Assembly (NCBI RefSeq): GCF_017310035.1
Contig: NZ_CP022296.1
Coordinates: forward strand, 1,364,001-1,428,000
Length of the DNA: 64,000 nt
Source of the DNA: Nocardioides sp. S5
Lineage (GTDB): Bacteria > Actinomycetota > Actinomycetes > Propionibacteriales > Nocardioidaceae
Direction of reading: 5' to 3'
This document shows, one piece after another, positions 59,941 through 64,000 of the stretch. Within the stretch, counting starts at the first letter, position 1. The number at the start of each line of letters is the position of its first letter. The notes beneath the pieces are model-generated. The model searched no databases. It saw only the letters and a list, made by a program, of their open reading frames with translations, and had not been told where the DNA came from. The translations under genes and the position numbers were made by a program.

Positions 59941-60267
59941 CCTCGATCCCCTGTGGGCAGGATCGGGATGAGTTGATCGTCGCCGTCGCTGGGTGAGGAT
60001 GTCGGGGCGCAACGATCCGCCGGACCTCTCGTGTCCGAATGTTCCACGGTGTTCCTCGTCGCGCCGCTCTCGCTGCTGGGTGGGCAGGCCGTGAGGACTG
60101 GCGGCGGGTCGCTGACCCGGTCGAACAGTGCGTCCAGGCGGTCTGCCAGGGCCAGGCGTGTGGGAGGTGAATGGTGATCTGGCGTGCGAGGTCGCGACCC
60201 GTGCCGGCACGGTGATCTGAGGTTCCCCCCGGATCGTAGAGGCATCAACCCCAATATAGGGGTAGCG
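59941..60267. other. No recognisable gene
   Basis: The segment after the flnB repeat has only short frames of Arg/Pro/Ser-rich composition without motifs. It probably contains fragments of mobile elements. Confidence 0.35.
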
Positions 60268-60320
60268 ATGTCTGAGAAGCGGAAGAAATACGACCGGGAG
60301 TTCCGTGATGGGGCGCTCAG
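60268..60320 (+). pseudogene. IS3-family OrfA N-terminal fragment
   Basis: [17 protein letters not shown] is the start of an IS3 OrfA; it ends abruptly after 17 residues. Sequence beyond it is unrelated (a 69-codon frame to 60514 with no known motif). Confidence 0.55.
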
Positions 60321-60590
60321 CGCAAGTCGTCCGGCTCACTCAGCTGGGACTCGTGCCCGATGAACAACCACGTGAACCCACACACGAAGGACGAGGTGAA
60401 GCCATCCGCAAGGCCCGCCAGGCCGGCCTGGAGCAAGCCCGACTACGCAGGCTTGCCGCGCACCGCCACGACCGGCAGCCTCAACCCACCCAGGACCCCG
60501 ACGATGTTGGCTAATAGATCGCCAAAGTGCGTCACGAAGTCAGAAACACGTCACTCATGGCATTCCGCGCACCAGATAAGGAGTTGGCCA
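60321..60590. other. Leader of the aldehyde dehydrogenase operon, no gene recognised
   Basis: A plus-strand frame to 60514 (Arg/Gln-rich, ...[20 protein letters not shown]...) might be the tail of a lost gene. GC falls towards 60520-60590, which should hold the promoter of the operon starting at 60591. Confidence 0.35.
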
Positions 60591-62051
60591 ATGGCAACAC
60601 CCCTCGGCCCGAACATCGCGGATCGAAGCTGGCATATCGTCTTAAACCAAGAGCGCCTCTCGACCGAAGCCCAGTACGACGTGGAGGACCCCAGCTCCGG
60701 GAGACGGCTTGCCTCCGTGCCGGACTGTTCACCGAGTGAGGTTGACCAAGCCGTCCAGGCGGCTAGCGCTGCGCAGGTTGAGTGGGGACGCCTGACCCCC
60801 CGCGACCGCGCGGCAAAGCTACGGGAGCTGGTAGTAGTTCTTCGGAGCCACCGGGAAGAGCTTGCCCTCCTTGATGCCGTCGACGGTGGTTTCCCGCTAG
60901 CGATGATGCGCGTGGACGTGGACGCTGGTCTGGAGTTGATGGAGATCTTTGCCGACTTGGCCCTGAGTTTGGGCGGTCGAACGATCCCGGTCAGTGAGAA
61001 TCTCCACTACACCGCGCAACAGCCGTATGGGGTGGTCGCCCGCATCGGCGCCTTCAACCATCCATTCTTCTTCGCTGCTGGGAAAATAGCCGCCCCTCTG
61101 ATCGCCGGAAACGCCGTTATTCTCAAGGCTCCGGATCAAACACCGTTGTCCTCACTGCGCCTCGCCGAGCTCGCCTCCGCTGTGCTGCCAGCCAACCTAC
61201 TCGTTACCGTCAGTGGTCGGGGGGCCGTGACCGGCAGGGCGCTCGTGCGCCACCCGTTGGTACACCGTATCGGCTTCATCGGGTCTCCCGAGACGGGTCG
61301 AGCGATTCAGCGCGACGCAGCTGATGTGGGCGTTAAGAACATCAGCTTAGAACTTGGGGGAAAGAACGCTCAAATCGTTTTCGCCGACGCTGATCTCGAG
61401 GCCGCCGCCTCAGCTGCTGTTCAGGGGATGAACTTCACCTGGACAGCAGGACAGAGTTGTGGATCGACGAGCCGGCTGCTGCTCCACGAGTCCATTGCCG
61501 AGAAAGTCACCACTGATGTGGCTCAGCGGGTGAAGAGCATTCGCGTGGGGCACCCTCTCGATGAAGGCACCCAAATGGGGCCTTTGATCTCCGAAGCACA
61601 GTACTTGAAGACGCTGGGCGCGATTGAGTCCGGTGAGGCCGGTGGCGCACGGGTTGTGGCTGGCGGAGGTCGTCCGGACACGGTAGACGGTGAAGGTTGG
61701 TACGTCGCCCCCACAGTGCTTTCGGATGTTGATCCGACTAGCTCCGTGGGCCAAGACGAGATCTTCGGTCCGGTGCTATCGATCATGACCTTCCGCGACG
61801 AAGACGACGCAGTGCGGATAGCCAACGGTGTGGAGTACGGGCTTACGTCGTCCATATGGACGAATGACGTCAAGACCGCACATCGGGTGGCGGGCGCGGT
61901 CGACGCGGGATACATCCTCGTCAACTGCCCGAGCAGGCATTTTTGGGGCTTACCGTTTGGCGGAATCAAGTCCTCCGGCGTTGGCCGCGAGGAATCGGTG
62001 GAGGAACTTATTTCTTATACACAAACCAAGACGACGACGGTGGCGCTATGA
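60591..62051 (+). CDS. NAD(P)-dependent aldehyde dehydrogenase
   Basis: The product is 486 residues from ATG 60591, chosen for AAGGAG at 8 bases and the normal family length; upstream in-frame codons belong to unrelated sequence. Catalytic Glu is in [12 protein letters not shown], catalytic Cys in [13 protein letters not shown] and the oxyanion Asn in [10 protein letters not shown]; the [10 protein letters not shown] motif is near 410. It is related to aldehyde dehydrogenases of aromatic or semialdehyde oxidation. It overlaps a ThDP decarboxylase gene, so it probably oxidises the aldehyde which that enzyme releases. Confidence 0.9.
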   Translation: MATPLGPNIADRSWHIVLNQERLSTEAQYDVEDPSSGRRLASVPDCSPSEVDQAVQAASAAQVEWGRLTPRDRAAKLRELVVVLRSHREELALLDAVDGGFPLAMMRVDVDAGLELMEIFADLALSLGGRTIPVSENLHYTAQQPYGVVARIGAFNHPFFFAAGKIAAPLIAGNAVILKAPDQTPLSSLRLAELASAVLPANLLVTVSGRGAVTGRALVRHPLVHRIGFIGSPETGRAIQRDAADVGVKNISLELGGKNAQIVFADADLEAAASAAVQGMNFTWTAGQSCGSTSRLLLHESIAEKVTTDVAQRVKSIRVGHPLDEGTQMGPLISEAQYLKTLGAIESGEAGGARVVAGGGRPDTVDGEGWYVAPTVLSDVDPTSSVGQDEIFGPVLSIMTFRDEDDAVRIANGVEYGLTSSIWTNDVKTAHRVAGAVDAGYILVNCPSRHFWGLPFGGIKSSGVGREESVEELISYTQTKTTTVAL

Positions 62052-63823
62052 TGAATGAGCAATCTCACGGCGCCGAGCCTGCTGAGGTTGTGGACGACCG
62101 CTGGGCCAGCGACACCATCGCAGATTTTCTGCGTCAGGTCGGGTTGCCATACATCGCTCTCAATCCGGGTGCCAGCTTCCGAGGGCTTCATGACAGCCTG
62201 GTGAACCACTTGGGCGACAGCGACCCGTCTATGTTGATGTGCCTTCACGAGGAGCACGCGGTGGCTCTTGCACACGGGTACGCAAAGGTGACGGAAGAAC
62301 CTCTCGCCGTGGCCCTGCACAGCAACGTGGGCCTGATGCACGCGAGCATGGCGCTCTTCAATGCTTGGGCGGATCGTGTCCCGATGCTCGTGATCGGAGC
62401 GGCAGGGCCAATGGACGCTGCGAAGCGGCGACCATGGATCGATTGGATCCACACGACCGCCGACCAGGCAGCGCTTGTACGGTCCTTCATCAAGTGGGAT
62501 GACCAGCCACTGTCCCTGGAAGCCACCGTGGAGTCGCTGGCTCGGGCGTGGGATATCACACGCACGCCTCCGCACGCGCCGACCTACGTTGTTCTCGACA
62601 GCGACGTCCAGGAGCAGCGGCTGACGTCGTCAGTCTCTTTGCCAACCGTGAGCACAGGCAAGTTCCGCGATCTGCCAATCCCCTCCCAAGACTCCTTGCA
62701 CAGAGCCTCCGAGGTCCTCGGGGGCGCCGAGCAGCCAGTTGTCCTCATGGGGCGGGTCGGACGCGGCGAAAAAGCGTGGGATGACCGTGTTCGGCTTGTT
62801 GAAGCGTTGGGCGCGAAGGTCATCACGGATCTCAAAGTCGGGGCAGCTTTTCCGTCTAGTCATCCTGCGCACGTGGCAGGACCCGGTTTCTTCCTTGGTA
62901 GCGAGGCTCAGCGTGTGCTGAGCCAGTCGGACGCTGTCTTGGCACTCGACTGGGTCGACCTGGCTGGGACGCTGGCGCAGGCCCCGACCAAATCAGCTAG
63001 GACGATCGTGTCCGCAACCCAGGACACGCAGTTGCACAACGGATGGAGCAAAGACCACCAAGCCCGACCGGACGTAGCCATCACTCTTCCCACGACTCCG
63101 GATATTGCGGTCGAACAATTGTTGGAAGTTGTCCACATCCGCCCAAACTCGACCCGGCAGGCCGACGACTTCGTCAGCCTCCCCCAAGCTTACGACGACG
63201 ACACAAGATTAAACTTGGGCGGGCTGGCTCGGGTGTTGCGCTCCCAAACCGCAAAGTTGGACGTGTGCCTCGTCCGGCTGCCCCTCGGATGGGATGGCGA
63301 TGACTGGGACTTCAACCACCCACTCGACTTCCTCGGCTACGACGGCGGCGGCGGGATCGGTTCCGGGCCGGGCATGCTGGTCGGGGCGGCTCTCGCGCTT
63401 CGAGGGAAGGATCGTTTGCCGATTGCGGTGCTTGGCGACGGAGACTACTTGATGGGCGCGCAGGCACTTTGGACGGCCGCCCGCTACGACATCCCTCTCT
63501 TGGCCGTTGTGGCCAACAACAGGTCTTACTTCAACGACGAAGTGCACCAGGAACGAGTGGCACACGCGCGTGGACGCGACGCTTCGCTGCGCTGGATAGG
63601 GCAGCGCATAGATGACCCCGCACCAGACCTCGCAGCGCTCGCACGGGCGATGGGCCTGGAAGGAATCGGTCCCGTCACTGAACTCGACGCCCTCCCAAGC
63701 GCAGTCAACCAAGCGCTCGAGCTCCTCCTGGCCGGTAGGCCCACCGTCCTGGACGTTGTAGTGGAGGCTGGCTACAGCACGGCGATGACCACGGGGCTGG
63801 TGCGCAGCGCCCCAGTCGAGTAG
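62048..63823 (+). CDS. ThDP-dependent decarboxylase (benzoylformate decarboxylase / acetolactate synthase-like)
   Basis: The product is 591 residues from ATG 62048 (ATGA overlap with the dehydrogenase). It has the N-terminal catalytic Glu in [17 protein letters not shown] near 73 and the C-terminal ThDP motif [15 protein letters not shown], ending with NNRSYFND. The GDG-to-NN spacing of about 27 residues is typical. It probably decarboxylates a 2-oxo acid to an aldehyde or transfers an acyl group. In mandelate-type pathways such an enzyme feeds an aldehyde dehydrogenase exactly as arranged here. The substrate is unknown, and no route within the window obviously yields one. Confidence 0.87.
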   Translation: MMNEQSHGAEPAEVVDDRWASDTIADFLRQVGLPYIALNPGASFRGLHDSLVNHLGDSDPSMLMCLHEEHAVALAHGYAKVTEEPLAVALHSNVGLMHASMALFNAWADRVPMLVIGAAGPMDAAKRRPWIDWIHTTADQAALVRSFIKWDDQPLSLEATVESLARAWDITRTPPHAPTYVVLDSDVQEQRLTSSVSLPTVSTGKFRDLPIPSQDSLHRASEVLGGAEQPVVLMGRVGRGEKAWDDRVRLVEALGAKVITDLKVGAAFPSSHPAHVAGPGFFLGSEAQRVLSQSDAVLALDWVDLAGTLAQAPTKSARTIVSATQDTQLHNGWSKDHQARPDVAITLPTTPDIAVEQLLEVVHIRPNSTRQADDFVSLPQAYDDDTRLNLGGLARVLRSQTAKLDVCLVRLPLGWDGDDWDFNHPLDFLGYDGGGGIGSGPGMLVGAALALRGKDRLPIAVLGDGDYLMGAQALWTAARYDIPLLAVVANNRSYFNDEVHQERVAHARGRDASLRWIGQRIDDPAPDLAALARAMGLEGIGPVTELDALPSAVNQALELLLAGRPTVLDVVVEAGYSTAMTTGLVRSAPVE

Positions 63824-63836
63824 GCGTGGAGGGAGC

Positions 63837-64000
63837 ATTCGAGGGCTTCGCCACGACATCGTCGGTGAACGGGCCCAGGTAGCGCTGCGTGGTGGCCAGG
63901 CTGGCATGGCCCAGGACCCACTGCACGTCGCGTCGGTGAGGGGCACCCGCGGGTCGCGGGCCATCCGATACGCCGCTGTGTGCCGCAGATCATGAATGGA
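63837..64000 (-). pseudogene. Tyrosine recombinase C-terminal fragment, frameshifted (extends beyond window)
   Basis: Read inward from the right edge: HDLRHTAAYRMARDPRVPLT (HxxR motif), a one-base shift near 63938, then VQWVLGHASLATTQRYLGPF (GHxS/T and the catalytic Tyr). The frame ends without a natural terminus near 63840. These are exactly the motifs missing from the integrase wreck at 17 kb. The N-terminal part lies outside the window. Confidence 0.75.

Noticed and set aside
1..64000. tRNA, rRNA or riboswitch genes
   Set aside because: No tRNA cloverleaf with conserved T-loop, no rRNA sequence and no recognisable riboswitch core was noticed on reading. This was a visual inspection only, so a small RNA could have been missed.

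Overview
The window is high-GC actinobacterial DNA with a conjugative plasmid backbone at its left end (about 1-13 kb), followed by a large aromatic-degradation region embedded in insertion-sequence debris. Gene content and order match what I recall of the fluorene/dibenzofuran catabolic plasmid region of Terrabacter sp. DBF63 (flnB-dbfA1A2-flnE-flnD1-ORF16, the pht phthalate operon and pcaRHGBDCFIJ). The host is therefore probably a Terrabacter-, Nocardioides- or Rhodococcus-like actinomycete. This assignment rests on recalled gene order and family motifs; no database search was run.

Layout. 1-13.0 kb: a MobF-type relaxase/helicase carrying a DnaG-like C-terminal region, an HNH-like protein, DUF932 and ParB-like proteins, SSB, DUF4192 and small plasmid genes. 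Two short DNA motifs recur at these promoters. 13.0-15.9 kb: two tandem ISL3-family elements. 16-18 kb: a hypothetical gene, then a fused wreck of an integrase and a cytochrome P450. 18.2-21.9 kb: hydratase, acetaldehyde dehydrogenase and aldolase for 2-hydroxypenta-2,4-dienoate, plus an IclR regulator. 21.9-29.2 kb: remnants of a GntR regulator and pobA, then pcaJIFCDBGH with divergent pcaR. 29.3-31.3 kb: an IS110 element inside an older transposase remnant, and an IS3 remnant. 31.4-37.6 kb: phtA1A2-(small ORF)-phtB-A3-A4-C-R. 37.7-44.5 kb: LysR regulator, flnB, dbfA1A2, small ORF, flnE, flnD1 and a LigA/ferredoxin ORF. 45.5-46.8 kb: an MFS transporter. 46.9-60.3 kb: an IS graveyard including a three-level nest, an SDR gene, and a second near-identical flnB copy. 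60.6-63.8 kb: an aldehyde dehydrogenase / ThDP-decarboxylase operon. 63.8-64.0 kb: an integrase C-terminal fragment.

How the genes work together (inferred from family knowledge). DbfA1A2 oxygenates fluorene and 9-fluorenone. FlnB oxidises 9-fluorenol and the angular diol. FlnD (large subunit plus LigA-like subunit) opens the 2'-carboxy-2,3-dihydroxybiphenyl ring, and FlnE hydrolyses the product to phthalate and 2-hydroxypenta-2,4-dienoate. Phthalate goes to protocatechuate through PhtA1-A4, PhtB and PhtC, then through the Pca enzymes to succinyl-CoA and acetyl-CoA. The C5 dienoate goes to pyruvate and acetyl-CoA through the 18-21 kb genes. The window thus appears to hold a complete fluorene mineralisation route. 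The only ferredoxin reductase gene seen is the one in the pht operon.

Less expected features are: a paralogous small protein beside both dioxygenases, the LigA-ferredoxin overlap, a hairpin covering the ssb ribosome-binding site, shared plasmid promoter motifs, a 1.2-kb direct repeat that could excise or amplify about 20 kb carrying the fluorene genes, and an SDR lacking its catalytic tyrosine.
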